A stretch of DNA of 52,635 bases, taken from NCBI GenBank assembly GCA_035533215.1, contig DATLUG010000033.1:1-52635 (forward strand), in the 5' to 3' direction. Below the pieces are notes generated by a model. The model searched no databases, was not told where the DNA came from, and saw nothing but the letters and a program-made list of their open reading frames with translations. The position numbers and the translations under genes are program-made. Positions 1 through 7,529 of the stretch are shown here, in pieces. This stretch comes from DAHUZL01 sp035533215 (GTDB lineage: Bacteria > Chloroflexota > Dormibacteria > Aeolococcales > Bog-877). Position 1 is the first letter of the stretch, and every line of letters starts with the position of its first letter.

Positions 1-45
1 CCGCGCTCGGGAGGGACACCCGGCGCGATGGCCTGCCCGACGACC

Positions 46-777
46 TCAGGTGAGCCGGCCGACGTACAGCGCGACGACCTGGTCGTCCGCGAGCAGGTCC
101 CGGCCCGTCCCCTCCAGCCGGTTCTGACCGAGGGTGAGGACGTAGGCCCACTGGGCGTGGCGGAGGGTCTCTCTCGTGTTCTGCTCGACGATGACCACCG
201 CGACGTCGGTGGTCTTGACCTGCTCGATCTGGTCCCAGACCAGGCCCTGGAACTGGGGGGAGAGGCCGGCGCTGGGCTCGTCCAGGATCAGGACCACCGG
301 GTCCACCATCAGGCCGCGGGCCATCGCCAGCATCGTCCGCTGACCGCCGGAGAGGGTGTTGGCGGCGCGGCGGGTGGCGCGGTGGAGGTCGGGGAACAGC
401 TCGAAGAGCTGGTCCATCCGTTCCCGCACCCCGCTGCGCCTGATGTATCCCCCCATCTCCAGGTTCTCCCGCACCGACAGCTCCGGGAAGACGTTGGCCA
501 CCTGGGGGACGTAGGCGATCCCCTGGCGGACGACCCGCTCGGCGGGTTGTCCGGTGACGTCGCGTCCCTCCACCCAGACCCGGCCGCTGGTGGTCCGGAT
601 CACCCCGGCGATCGCCTTCAGCAGGGTGGACTTGCCCCCGCCATTGGGGCCGACGATGGCGGTGATCGCCCCCCGCCTGGCGGTGACGCTGACGTCGGTG
701 ACGATCGGCGCCCCCCCGTAGCCGGCGGTCATCCCGGTGACGACCAGCGCCGGGGCCGGGCCGCTGTCAGGCGTCAT
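46..777 (-). CDS. livF: Branched-chain amino acid type ABC transporter ATPase, LivF
   Basis: A 243-residue cytoplasmic ATPase that would energise a HAAT-type (branched-chain amino acid, amide or related carboxylate) importer. Visible motifs are Walker A GPNGGGKST (residues 43-51), the signature LSGGQRTML near 142 and Walker B VVLILDEPSAGLSP near 162. The short length without a C-terminal extension and the Ser-Ala-Gly-Leu after Walker B are LivF-like. It starts with ATG and overlaps the end of livG by 11 bp, so the two are probably translationally coupled. It is the last gene of the minus-strand livKHMGF operon; only 45 bases follow it in the window, with no clear hairpin. The family is certain; the transported substrate is not. 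Confidence 0.93.
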   Translation of the reverse strand: MTPDSGPAPALVVTGMTAGYGGAPIVTDVSVTARRGAITAIVGPNGGGKSTLLKAIAGVIRTTSGRVWVEGRDVTGQPAERVVRQGIAYVPQVANVFPELSVRENLEMGGYIRRSGVRERMDQLFELFPDLHRATRRAANTLSGGQRTMLAMARGLMVDPVVLILDEPSAGLSPQFQGLVWDQIEQVKTTDVAVVIVEQNTRETLRHAQWAYVLTLGQNRLEGTGRDLLADDQVVALYVGRLT

Positions 778-1573
778 CGGTGCGCTGGGTGCCGAGGTAG
801 GCGTCGATCACCGCCCGGTCGGAGCGGATCGCCTCGAACGGCCCGGCGGCGATCACCGCCCCGTGGGCCATCACCACCACGTGCTGGGTCACCCGCTCGA
901 TGAACGGGAGGTTGTGCTCCACCAGGACGACCGCGGCCCCGTGGGCGACGAGGGTCTCGATCGCCGCCGCCATCCGCTCGCCCAGGACCGGGTTGACACC
1001 GCCCATGGGCTCGTCGAGGATCACCAGCTCGGGTTCGGCGATCCGAATCCGGGCGAACTCCACGAGCCGCTTCTGGCCGCCGCTGAGGTTGCCGGCGCGC
1101 TCGTTGCGCAGGCCGAGCAGGCCGAACTGGTCCAGCACCTCGCGCACCTGGGCCAGCTCGGCCTGGTCGGCGACGTGGCCGCCCCGCAGCATTCCTCGCC
1201 AGAGGCCCTCCCGGCGCGGCTGGTAGCGGCTCAGGATCAAGTTCTCCATCACCGTCAGCTGCGGCCATTCCCGCGGGGTCTGGAAGGTGCGGACGAGGCC
1301 GAGGCGGGCGATCCGGTGGGGGGGGAGACCGGTGATGGCGCGGTCGCCGAAGAGGACCATGCCGGCGTCGGGGCGCTTGAACCCGGAGATGCAGTCGATG
1401 GCGGTGCTCTTGCCGGCGCCGTTGGGCCCGATCAGCCCGGTGACCCGGTGCCGGGGCGCGGCAAAGCTGCAGTCGGTGACCGCGTTGACCCCGCCGAAAT
1501 GCTTGGTGAGCTGCTCCACCTGGAGCGCCGGCCCCGGCGGGGCGGCCCCGGCGGGGGGCGCCGGCACGCTCAC
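767..1573 (-). CDS. livG: Branched-chain amino acid type ABC transporter ATPase, LivG
   Basis: The second ATPase (268 aa) of the importer. Walker A GPNGAGKST is at residues 49-57, signature LSGGQKRLVEFARI near 160-175, and Walker B PELVILDEPMGGVNP follows. The longer stretch between Walker A and the signature (about 110 residues) is typical of LivG rather than LivF. It starts with GTG inside the stop codon of livM (GTGA overlap), and its 3' end overlaps livF. It should pair with LivF as the ATPase heterodimer under the LivH/LivM membrane pair. The first 15 residues are Pro/Ala-rich and add nothing recognisable. Confidence 0.93.
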   Translation of the reverse strand: MSVPAPPAGAAPPGPALQVEQLTKHFGGVNAVTDCSFAAPRHRVTGLIGPNGAGKSTAIDCISGFKRPDAGMVLFGDRAITGLPPHRIARLGLVRTFQTPREWPQLTVMENLILSRYQPRREGLWRGMLRGGHVADQAELAQVREVLDQFGLLGLRNERAGNLSGGQKRLVEFARIRIAEPELVILDEPMGGVNPVLGERMAAAIETLVAHGAAVVLVEHNLPFIERVTQHVVVMAHGAVIAAGPFEAIRSDRAVIDAYLGTQRTDDA

Positions 1574-2598
1574 GAGGCGTCCGGCTCGGCCGACCCCACC
1601 TGGGGGGCGGCGTGGGACGCTCCGGCCCCCAGAGGCGGCGGCCCGCCGGTCCCGGGCCCGCCCTCCCGATCGAGGTGGCGGCGCTCGGGCAGCAGTCCCT
1701 GGGGGCGCAGGCGGATGAAGGCGATGAGCACCAGCCCGATCACCATCTCGCGGAGGGCCAGGACCAGCTCGGGATTGTTGGGCACCTGGGGCAGGAAGCG
1801 GGTCGACTCCTGGAGCAGGACCGCGATCAGGAACACCCCCAGCACCACCCCGCGGCCGTTGCCCTTGCCGCCGACCAGGATCGACGCATAGACGACGATG
1901 GTTTCGATCGGCGACCAGGCGGACGGGTTGAAGGCGGTGAGGTAGCCAGCGAAGAGGCCGCCGGCCAGCCCGCCCACCACCGCCCCCAGCACGTAGCCGC
2001 GCAGCTTGAGCCAGTAGATGTTGCGGCCGAAGGCGGCGGTGGCGCGCTCGTCCTCGCGGGTGGAGCGCAGGGCGAGTCCGAAGCGGCTCCCCGACAGTCG
2101 TTCCAGGAGCAGGAAGACCACCACCGCGACCGCGATGCAGAGCCCGAGGAAGAAGTACTGGTAGGTCTGGTAGGTGAGCCCAAAGGTTGAGCCCATGGGG
2201 TCGAAGAGGCCGGAGACGCCGTTGTAGCCGTCGAAGAGCGGCACGTACTGGCCGGCCAGCACGTAGAGGACGTAGACGGCCCCCAAGGTGACGATCGAGA
2301 AGTAGATGCCGCGCAGGTGGCGGAGGGCGATCAGCCCCACCACCAGCCCCATCAGGCCGGCCGCCAGCGCTCCCAGCAGGACCGCCAGCGGGTAGGGCAG
2401 CTGCAGCCCCAGGATGAACTCCGCCGGTGGCACCGCCCGGCCGATGGTCAGCACCAGGGTCATGTAGGCGCCGAGGGCGACGTAGCCGTAGAAGGCCAGG
2501 TCGAAGTCGCCACCCCAGCCCCAGATGACGTTCAGCCCCAGCGCCATGACGGTGAAGATCGATCCCTCGGTGAGGACCGAGACCAGGTACTGGCTCAC
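1570..2598 (-). CDS. livM: Branched-chain amino acid type ABC transporter permease, LivM
   Basis: A 342-residue inner-membrane permease. It has about eight to nine hydrophobic segments and the LivM cytoplasmic loop near residues 165-200 with RSTREDERATAAFGRN, corresponding to the EAA-like region that contacts the ATPase. Motifs such as GGKGNGRGVVLG and the RPQGLLPERR tail are typical. The reading frame is open further upstream, but the chosen GTG overlaps the livH stop (GTGA), so this start gives a normal LivM length. The C-terminal 35 residues after RPQGLLPERR are Gly/Pro-rich and probably disordered. Confidence 0.92.
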   Translation of the reverse strand: MSQYLVSVLTEGSIFTVMALGLNVIWGWGGDFDLAFYGYVALGAYMTLVLTIGRAVPPAEFILGLQLPYPLAVLLGALAAGLMGLVVGLIALRHLRGIYFSIVTLGAVYVLYVLAGQYVPLFDGYNGVSGLFDPMGSTFGLTYQTYQYFFLGLCIAVAVVVFLLLERLSGSRFGLALRSTREDERATAAFGRNIYWLKLRGYVLGAVVGGLAGGLFAGYLTAFNPSAWSPIETIVVYASILVGGKGNGRGVVLGVFLIAVLLQESTRFLPQVPNNPELVLALREMVIGLVLIAFIRLRPQGLLPERRHLDREGGPGTGGPPPLGAGASHAAPQVGSAEPDAS

Positions 2599-3584
2599 TC
2601 GAACACGCTCAGGCGGCCGCGGCTGAACAGGCCGCGGGGCCGGACCAGGATGACCAGCGCCAGGATCGCGAAGGCGAAGGCCAGCTCGTAGCTGGAGCTG
2701 ACGTAGGCGCCGGTGAACTGGAGGGCGATGCCGACCAGCACCGCCCCCGCCATGGTGCTGAAGGCCTTGCCGAGGCCGCCCGCGACGGCCGCCGCCAGGG
2801 TGATGAGGAAGAAGCTGAAGCCGAAGTAGGGGTTGAAGGTGCCGACGCTCTCGGCCAGGACGAAGCCGGCGTAGCCCGCCACCAGGCCGGCCAGGAACCA
2901 GGTGGCGGCAGCGATCCGGCGGGCGTGGATCCCGGTGACCCGGGCGAGGTCGCGATTCTGGGAGACGGCCCGCAGGGCCTTGCCGAACTTGGTGTGGTGG
3001 ATGATGCCGTAGAGGGCGGCCGTGATCGCCACCGCCGAGGCCAGGATGGTGATCTCGGTCGGGGTCCACAGGAAGGGGCCGATGTGGCGGGGCGCCCCCT
3101 GGGGGATGGAGTAGGCCACGTTGGTGGCGCCGAAGATGATCACCAGGGCGTTCTGGATCACGAAGGACAGCCCCAGGGTGGCGATGAAGATGCTCATCCG
3201 GGGCGTCCCCCGGGAGACGAACCGCTCGATCACGGTGGTGTGCACGGCCAGCGCCAGGCACCCGCCCGCCAGCGCCGCCGCGATCGCCGCCGCCAGCAGG
3301 CTGCCGGTCTGCCGTTGCACCAGGTAGGCGGCGTAGGCGCCGACGGTGAGGATCTCGCCGTGGGAGAGGTTGGCGATGTTGGTGACGGCGTACTCCAAGG
3401 AGAAGCCGACCGCGGACAGGGACAGGATGGCGGCCGACACCAGGCCGAAGCCGAGCGTCAGCAGGACCTCATTGATGACCCACCTCCCGTGCTCAGGCCC
3501 GGGCGTGTTCGGGAAGGACGCCTGTCCTCTGTCCGCCGCGGCGTACCGGGACGCGCCGCCCCCCGGCGGGGGAGCGGCGCGCAC
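2595..3584 (-). CDS. livH: Branched-chain amino acid type ABC transporter permease, LivH
   Basis: An inner-membrane permease partner of LivM. It has hydrophobic helices throughout, the NIANLSHGEILTVGAYAAY segment typical of LivH, and a loop with KFGKALRAVSQNRDLARVTGI that would contact the ATPases. The only standard start is GTG at 3584, giving 329 aa with a 36-residue Gly/Pro-rich extension that overlaps a hairpin (3552-3581). A strong GGGAGGTGG ribosome site sits 6 nt before an ATC at 3476. Starting there would give about 293 aa beginning (M)NEVLLTLGFG, the normal LivH start and length, so the true start may be ATC-3476. It is followed directly by livM. Confidence 0.9.
   Translation of the reverse strand: MRAAPPPGGGASRYAAADRGQASFPNTPGPEHGRWVINEVLLTLGFGLVSAAILSLSAVGFSLEYAVTNIANLSHGEILTVGAYAAYLVQRQTGSLLAAAIAAALAGGCLALAVHTTVIERFVSRGTPRMSIFIATLGLSFVIQNALVIIFGATNVAYSIPQGAPRHIGPFLWTPTEITILASAVAITAALYGIIHHTKFGKALRAVSQNRDLARVTGIHARRIAAATWFLAGLVAGYAGFVLAESVGTFNPYFGFSFFLITLAAAVAGGLGKAFSTMAGAVLVGIALQFTGAYVSSSYELAFAFAILALVILVRPRGLFSRGRLSVFE
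3552..3581 (-). terminator. GC-rich hairpin upstream of livH
   Basis: The inverted repeat CGCGCCGC / GCGGCGCG (3552-3559 and 3574-3581) encloses a further CCCCC/GGGGG pairing. With the hairpin at 3598-3627 it forms a tandem pair between livK and livH. There is no U-tract. It could be an attenuator or processing/stability element that lowers permease expression relative to the binding protein. Confidence 0.4.
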
Positions 3585-3597
3585 GTCGGGGGGCGGC

Positions 3598-3627
3598 GGC
3601 GGTGCCGGCGCTCACGCCGGCACCGCC
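3598..3627 (-). terminator. livK-livH intercistronic hairpin (attenuator candidate)
   Basis: A 13-bp perfect stem (3598-3610 with 3615-3627) has a 4-nt loop CTCA and lies 14 nt beyond the livK stop codon. Such hairpins between a binding-protein gene and its permease genes usually set a high binding-protein to permease ratio by partial termination or RNA protection. No T-run follows, so rho-independent termination is uncertain. Confidence 0.5.
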
Positions 3628-3640
3628 CGGACGCCTTCGG

Positions 3641-4939
3641 TCACGGGGTGGCCTTGGCCAGGGCGTTGGCGGTGAGCAGCCGCACCTGCTTCTCGACGCC
3701 GTTGGTGGCGACCTGGAAGGCTCCGTACGGTCCGAAGACGTTCTGGAACTTGTTGTAGTCGAGGTTGCCGCTGGCGCCCTGGAAGTTGATCTTCCGGTGG
3801 CCCCGGATGAGGTGGTCGCACTGGCTGTAGGAGAAGCACTGGGTGCCGGGGGGGTTGGTCACCTTGGTCATGACCTTGATCACCTTGGGCCCGGCGGTGG
3901 TCCCCGCCAGGTCGTCCGCCAGCGCCAGGCTGACGACCGCGTCGTACGCGTAGTTGGCGTTGGCCAGCGGGATCGCCTTCTTGCCGTTCATGGAGGCGAA
4001 CACCCTGTTGAACGCGGTGGTGGCGGCGCCGCTCACCGAGGTCCCGTAGACCGAGGTCAGGTGAGCGTGCGCCTGCTTGAAGGTCACCGCCTTGAGGTAC
4101 TCGGAGCCGCCGGTCACGTCGGTGCCCACGAAGGGGATGGCCAGGTTGTCCTGCTCCTTGAAGTTCTGGAACAGCACCGCCGCGGTGGCGGCGTCGGTCT
4201 GGGTGAAGATCACCTGCGGGTGGGTCTTGATCACCTGCTGGACCTGGGACTGATAGTTGGTCTGGTCGGGGGCGACGGTGATGTTGGAGACCACGGTGCC
4301 GCCCAGCTTCTTCCAGGTGGCTTTGATGGGCTTGATGAAGGTCTGGGCCGCGATGTCGGAGTAGAAGAGGAGGGCGGCGCGGTGGTAGCCCTTCAGGTGC
4401 GCGTAGAGGGCCATCGCCACGCCCAGCTGGGAGTCGGAGGGGCTGTCCCGCCAGAGGTAGGGGTCCTTGTTCTTGTCGAAGAGGGTGCTGCCGCCCTGGA
4501 ACTCGTCCGGGATCTTGGCCTGGGTGATGATCGGGCTGTCGGCGGCGATCTCCTGGGTCTCGGGCCCGATGATCCCCGCGATGTTGCTGACGGCGAGGAG
4601 CTGACGCAGGGCCGGCACCGAGTCGGCCTCGTCGCACTGGGTGTCGGCGTGGGAGAGGTTCAGCTTGTGACCGAGCACGCCCCCCGCCTGGTTGACGGCC
4701 TTCTGCGCCACCTGCGAGCCCTGCAGCATCGCCTCGCCCAGACTCGCCAGGGTGCCGGTGAAGCAGGAGAGGACGCCGTAGGAGACCGTTCCGTGGAGCC
4801 CGCGGGGGCGCTGGGCTGCCGCTGCCGCGCCGAAGCTGGCCACCAGGAGCGCCACCGCCACCGTGGTGCCCGCGAGTCGCGGGACCACCATCCGCCGCCC
4901 CCGCGGGGACGGCCTCGACCGCTGCGATTGCATGTGCAT
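3641..4939 (-). CDS. livK: Branched-chain amino acid type ABC transporter substrate-binding protein
   Basis: A 432-residue secreted binding protein of the Leu/Ile/Val-binding superfamily (periplasmic-binding type 1 fold). A signal peptide lies at residues 16-45 (basic RPSPRGRR, then VAVALLVASFGAAAAA). The mature domain shows YGVLSCFTGTLASLGEAMLQG, the IIGPETQEIAADSPI region and the central AALLFYSDIAAQTF segment expected of the fold. Mature Cys residues (for example FTGT-adjacent Cys and DTQCDE) may form disulfides. The ATG at 4939 has GGGCGAGG upstream. It is first in the operon, behind a TTGACT-N17-TAAGCT promoter, and is probably controlled by the divergent GntR. The ligand cannot be read from sequence. 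Confidence 0.9.
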   Translation of the reverse strand: MHMQSQRSRPSPRGRRMVVPRLAGTTVAVALLVASFGAAAAAQRPRGLHGTVSYGVLSCFTGTLASLGEAMLQGSQVAQKAVNQAGGVLGHKLNLSHADTQCDEADSVPALRQLLAVSNIAGIIGPETQEIAADSPIITQAKIPDEFQGGSTLFDKNKDPYLWRDSPSDSQLGVAMALYAHLKGYHRAALLFYSDIAAQTFIKPIKATWKKLGGTVVSNITVAPDQTNYQSQVQQVIKTHPQVIFTQTDAATAAVLFQNFKEQDNLAIPFVGTDVTGGSEYLKAVTFKQAHAHLTSVYGTSVSGAATTAFNRVFASMNGKKAIPLANANYAYDAVVSLALADDLAGTTAGPKVIKVMTKVTNPPGTQCFSYSQCDHLIRGHRKINFQGASGNLDYNKFQNVFGPYGAFQVATNGVEKQVRLLTANALAKATP

Positions 4940-5013
4940 CCTCGCCCTCACGCCTCCCTGATGCGGCTCGCGTCGCGGCCGGGAGCGGCCCGACCGCGCG
5001 CTCGTCGGGCGGA

Positions 5014-5042
5014 AGCTTACTCCGGGCCGCATGGCGAGTCAA
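5014..5042 (-). promoter_or_regulatory. livK operon promoter
   Basis: Reading the minus strand, a -35 TTGACT (5042-5037) is followed after exactly 17 bp by a -10 TAAGCT (5019-5014). The predicted start is near 5007, giving a leader of about 68 nt before the livK ATG. The -35 directly abuts the TGGTCGGACCA palindrome. Confidence 0.65.
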
Positions 5043-5053
5043 TGGTCGGACCA
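5043..5053. promoter_or_regulatory. FadR/GntR-type operator between livK and gntR
   Basis: TGGTCGGACCA is a perfect 5-bp inverted repeat with a 1-bp centre. It matches the core of the known FadR-subfamily operator (TGGTCNGACCA). It abuts the livK -35 and covers the -35 region of the gntR promoter, as expected if the adjacent FadR-like regulator controls itself and the divergent transporter operon. Confidence 0.65.
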
Positions 5054-5071
5054 CCTGTCCTCCGAGCCTGC

Positions 5072-5077
5072 TAGACT
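5072..5077 (+). promoter_or_regulatory. gntR -10 element, leaderless
   Basis: TAGACT is followed by six bases and then the gntR ATG at 5084. Transcription should therefore begin at or within a base of the start codon. No Shine-Dalgarno sequence precedes the ATG, consistent with a leaderless mRNA. Confidence 0.55.
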
Positions 5078-5083
5078 CCGGCC

Positions 5084-5827
5084 ATGGGGACCGCCCCGGC
5101 GTCCGCCCTGCGCCCGCTGGAGCGGAGCCGACTGTACGAGGACCTCGTCGAGCGGCTCGCGGACCACGTCCGCCAGACCGGGATGGGGGTGGGGGACCGG
5201 TTCCCCGCCGAGCGCGAGCTGGCCCAGCGGTTGGAGGTGAGCCGCAGCTCGGTCCGCCAGGCCCTGGTGGTGCTGCAGGCCCAGGGCTTCGTCGACATCC
5301 GTCACGGCGGCGGCGCCTTCCTCCGCCGCCGCCGCGGGTTCGGCGAATCGCTGCCGCGTCTGATGGAGCGGCGGCGCCGACTCCCCGAGGTGCTGGAGGC
5401 GCGGGAGGGCCTGGAGGTGAAGCTGGCGGCGCTGGCGGCGCAGCGCCGGACCGCCGCCGGGCTCGCCACCATGCACGCGGCGCTGACGGCGATGCAGCGG
5501 GACATCGCCCACGGCGGCCTCGGGATCGAGGGGGATCTCGCCTTCCACCACGCGGTCGCCGAGGCCGCCGCCAACCGGGTGCTGGAGCACCTCATCGACG
5601 AGATCGCCGACGTCGTGCACGAGAGCCGGGTGGAGTCGCTCACCGAGCCCGGGCGCCCGGGCCGCTCGCTGGAGGCCCACCACCGGATCCTGGCGGCGAT
5701 CGAGGCGGGCCTCCCGGAGGCTGCGGCGTCGGCGATGCTCCGCCACCTGCGCGAGGTCGCGGACGTTGCCCTCCTGCGCGAGGAGCCGCCGGCCCTGCGC
5801 CTCGGTGCCGACCGGCCCCCGGCCTGA
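5084..5827 (+). CDS. GntR family (FadR subfamily) transcriptional regulator
   Basis: A 247-residue regulator. The N-terminal winged helix-turn-helix covers about residues 15-85, with PAERELAQRLEVSRSSVRQAL as the recognition region (two pieces: PAERELAQRL and EVSRSSVRQAL). The C-terminal all-helical FCD ligand domain spans about 95-235, with Asp/His residues in EGDLAFHHAVAEAA and EAHHRIL that fit the FCD metal/ligand site. It is first in an operon with the AccDA fusion and CaiB-type transferase and divergent from the liv operon. It probably represses both in response to a carboxylate or CoA-pathway intermediate through the palindrome at 5043-5053. The effector is unknown. Confidence 0.9.
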   Translation: MGTAPASALRPLERSRLYEDLVERLADHVRQTGMGVGDRFPAERELAQRLEVSRSSVRQALVVLQAQGFVDIRHGGGAFLRRRRGFGESLPRLMERRRRLPEVLEAREGLEVKLAALAAQRRTAAGLATMHAALTAMQRDIAHGGLGIEGDLAFHHAVAEAAANRVLEHLIDEIADVVHESRVESLTEPGRPGRSLEAHHRILAAIEAGLPEAAASAMLRHLREVADVALLREEPPALRLGADRPPA

Positions 5828-5834
5828 GACCGCG

Positions 5835-7529
5835 GTGGTGGACCGCACGCCCCCGCGCTGCCCCGGCTGCGATGCCGGCCTGGACGACCTCGGCGTGTGC
5901 CCCGACTGCGGCCGCCACACCCGCCTGACCGCGCCCCAGCGGATCGAGCAGCTCGTCGATCGCGGCACCTTCCGCGAGACCGAGCGCCACCTCTGGTCAG
6001 CCGATCCGCTCGATTTCTCCGACGGGGTCAGCTACGAGCGCCGGATCGAGGAGGCGCAGGCGCTCACCGGCCTCCTCGACGCGGTGGTGACGGGGCGGGC
6101 GCGGATCCTCGCCACCCCGGTGGTGCTGGCGGTCTTCGATTTCCGCTTCCTGGGGGGCAGCATGGGCAGCGTGGTGGGGGAGAAGATCTCCCGCGCCTTC
6201 GACGCCGCCCGCCGCGACCGCAGCCCGGCGGTGGTGGTGTGTTCCAGCGGGGGGGCCCGCCTCCAGGAGGGCATCGTCGCCCTCTTCCAGATGGCCAAGA
6301 CGGCGGCGGCGGCGGCGCGCCTGCGGGAGCAGGCGGTGCCGCTCCTGGTGGTGCTGGCAGACCCGACCATGGGCGGGGTGCTGGCGTCCTTCGCCAGCCT
6401 CGGCGACGTCGTCCTGGCCGAGCCCCGGGCCCGCGTCTCCTTCGTCGGGCCCCGGGTCCACGAGCAGGCGAGCGGGGACCCGGTGCCCCCGGGCTCGGCC
6501 GAGTTCGCCTTCCGGCACGGCACCGTCGACGCCATCGTCGAGCGCTCCCGGCTCCGCGCCGTGCTCGGCACCGTGGCGGCGCTGCTGCAGCCGACGCCGC
6601 CGGGCAGCTCGGCCGACCCGGGCCCCCGGCTGGCGCCGCCGCCCCGGCCGCCGCGCGACGTCTGGGAGACGGTGGAGCTGGCGCGCCACCCGGCCCGGCC
6701 GAGTGGGCGGGAGCTGGTGGGCCGGGTGCTCGCCGACGTGGTCGAGCTGCACGGCGACCGCCAGGGTGAGGACGATCCCTCGATCATGGCCGGGCTCGGG
6801 CGCCTCGGCGACCGGGCGGTGGTCTTCGTCGCCCAGGACCGCACCGGGCCGGGCGGCGGCCACACCCGCGCCGGCGGCTACCGCAAGGCCCAGCGGCTGT
6901 TCACCCTGGCCGAGCGCTTCCGGCTGCCGCTGCTGACCCTGGTCGACACCCCGGGCGCCGCCACCGACCAGGAGGCGGAGGCCCAGGGCGTCACCGGCGC
7001 CATCGCCGAGTGCCTGGCGCGCCTGGGCCGGCTGCGGACCCCGATCCTGTGCGTCGTGGTCGGCGAGGGGGGCAGCGGCGGGGCGCTGGCGCTGTCGCTG
7101 GGCGACCGCATCCTGATGCTGGAGAACGCCATCTTCTCGGTGATCGCGCCGGAGGCCGCCTCCGCCATCCTGTACCACGACGCCGACCATGCCCAGGAGC
7201 TCGCCGGCCGGCTGAAGGTGACCGCCGCCGATCTGGTCGCGCTCCACCTGGTCGACCGGGTGGTGCCGGAGCAGCTGCCCGCCCACGAGCAGCCCGAGGT
7301 GGTCGCCCGGGTGCTGCGGCAGGCGCTGGCGGCCGAGCTGAGCCAGCTGGTCCAGACGCCGCTCAAGACGCTGCTGAAGCAGCGGGAGGGACGCTTCCGG
7401 CATTTCCGCCAGACCCGCGGCCGGATCCGCCTCCTGGTCCGGCGGCCGCGCGGCCGCGGGCCGGCGGCGGCGCCCCCGCCGCCCGCCGGCGGGGTCGGGG
7501 CCGGCGACGTCCGTGTCGCCGAGGCCTGA
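5835..7529 (+). CDS. Fused acetyl-CoA carboxylase carboxyltransferase beta-alpha (AccDA type)
   Basis: This 564-residue protein joins the beta (AccD) and alpha (AccA) carboxyltransferase halves. It would transfer CO2 from carboxybiotin to acetyl-CoA or a related acyl-CoA. The N-terminus has an AccD zinc ribbon, C9-x2-C12 and C22-x2-C25. The beta crotonase-fold half runs to about 260 (GGSMGSVVGEKISRA; SSGGARLQEG oxyanion region). After a Pro-rich linker the alpha half shows AGGYRKAQRL, LVDTPGAATDQEAE and VVGEGGSGGALAL. The adjacent GTGs at 5835 and 5838 are both possible starts; it begins 8 bp after gntR. The C-terminal tail is Arg/Pro-rich. No biotin carboxylase or BCCP is in the window. Confidence 0.88.
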   Translation: MVDRTPPRCPGCDAGLDDLGVCPDCGRHTRLTAPQRIEQLVDRGTFRETERHLWSADPLDFSDGVSYERRIEEAQALTGLLDAVVTGRARILATPVVLAVFDFRFLGGSMGSVVGEKISRAFDAARRDRSPAVVVCSSGGARLQEGIVALFQMAKTAAAAARLREQAVPLLVVLADPTMGGVLASFASLGDVVLAEPRARVSFVGPRVHEQASGDPVPPGSAEFAFRHGTVDAIVERSRLRAVLGTVAALLQPTPPGSSADPGPRLAPPPRPPRDVWETVELARHPARPSGRELVGRVLADVVELHGDRQGEDDPSIMAGLGRLGDRAVVFVAQDRTGPGGGHTRAGGYRKAQRLFTLAERFRLPLLTLVDTPGAATDQEAEAQGVTGAIAECLARLGRLRTPILCVVVGEGGSGGALALSLGDRILMLENAIFSVIAPEAASAILYHDADHAQELAGRLKVTAADLVALHLVDRVVPEQLPAHEQPEVVARVLRQALAAELSQLVQTPLKTLLKQREGRFRHFRQTRGRIRLLVRRPRGRGPAAAPPPPAGGVGAGDVRVAEA

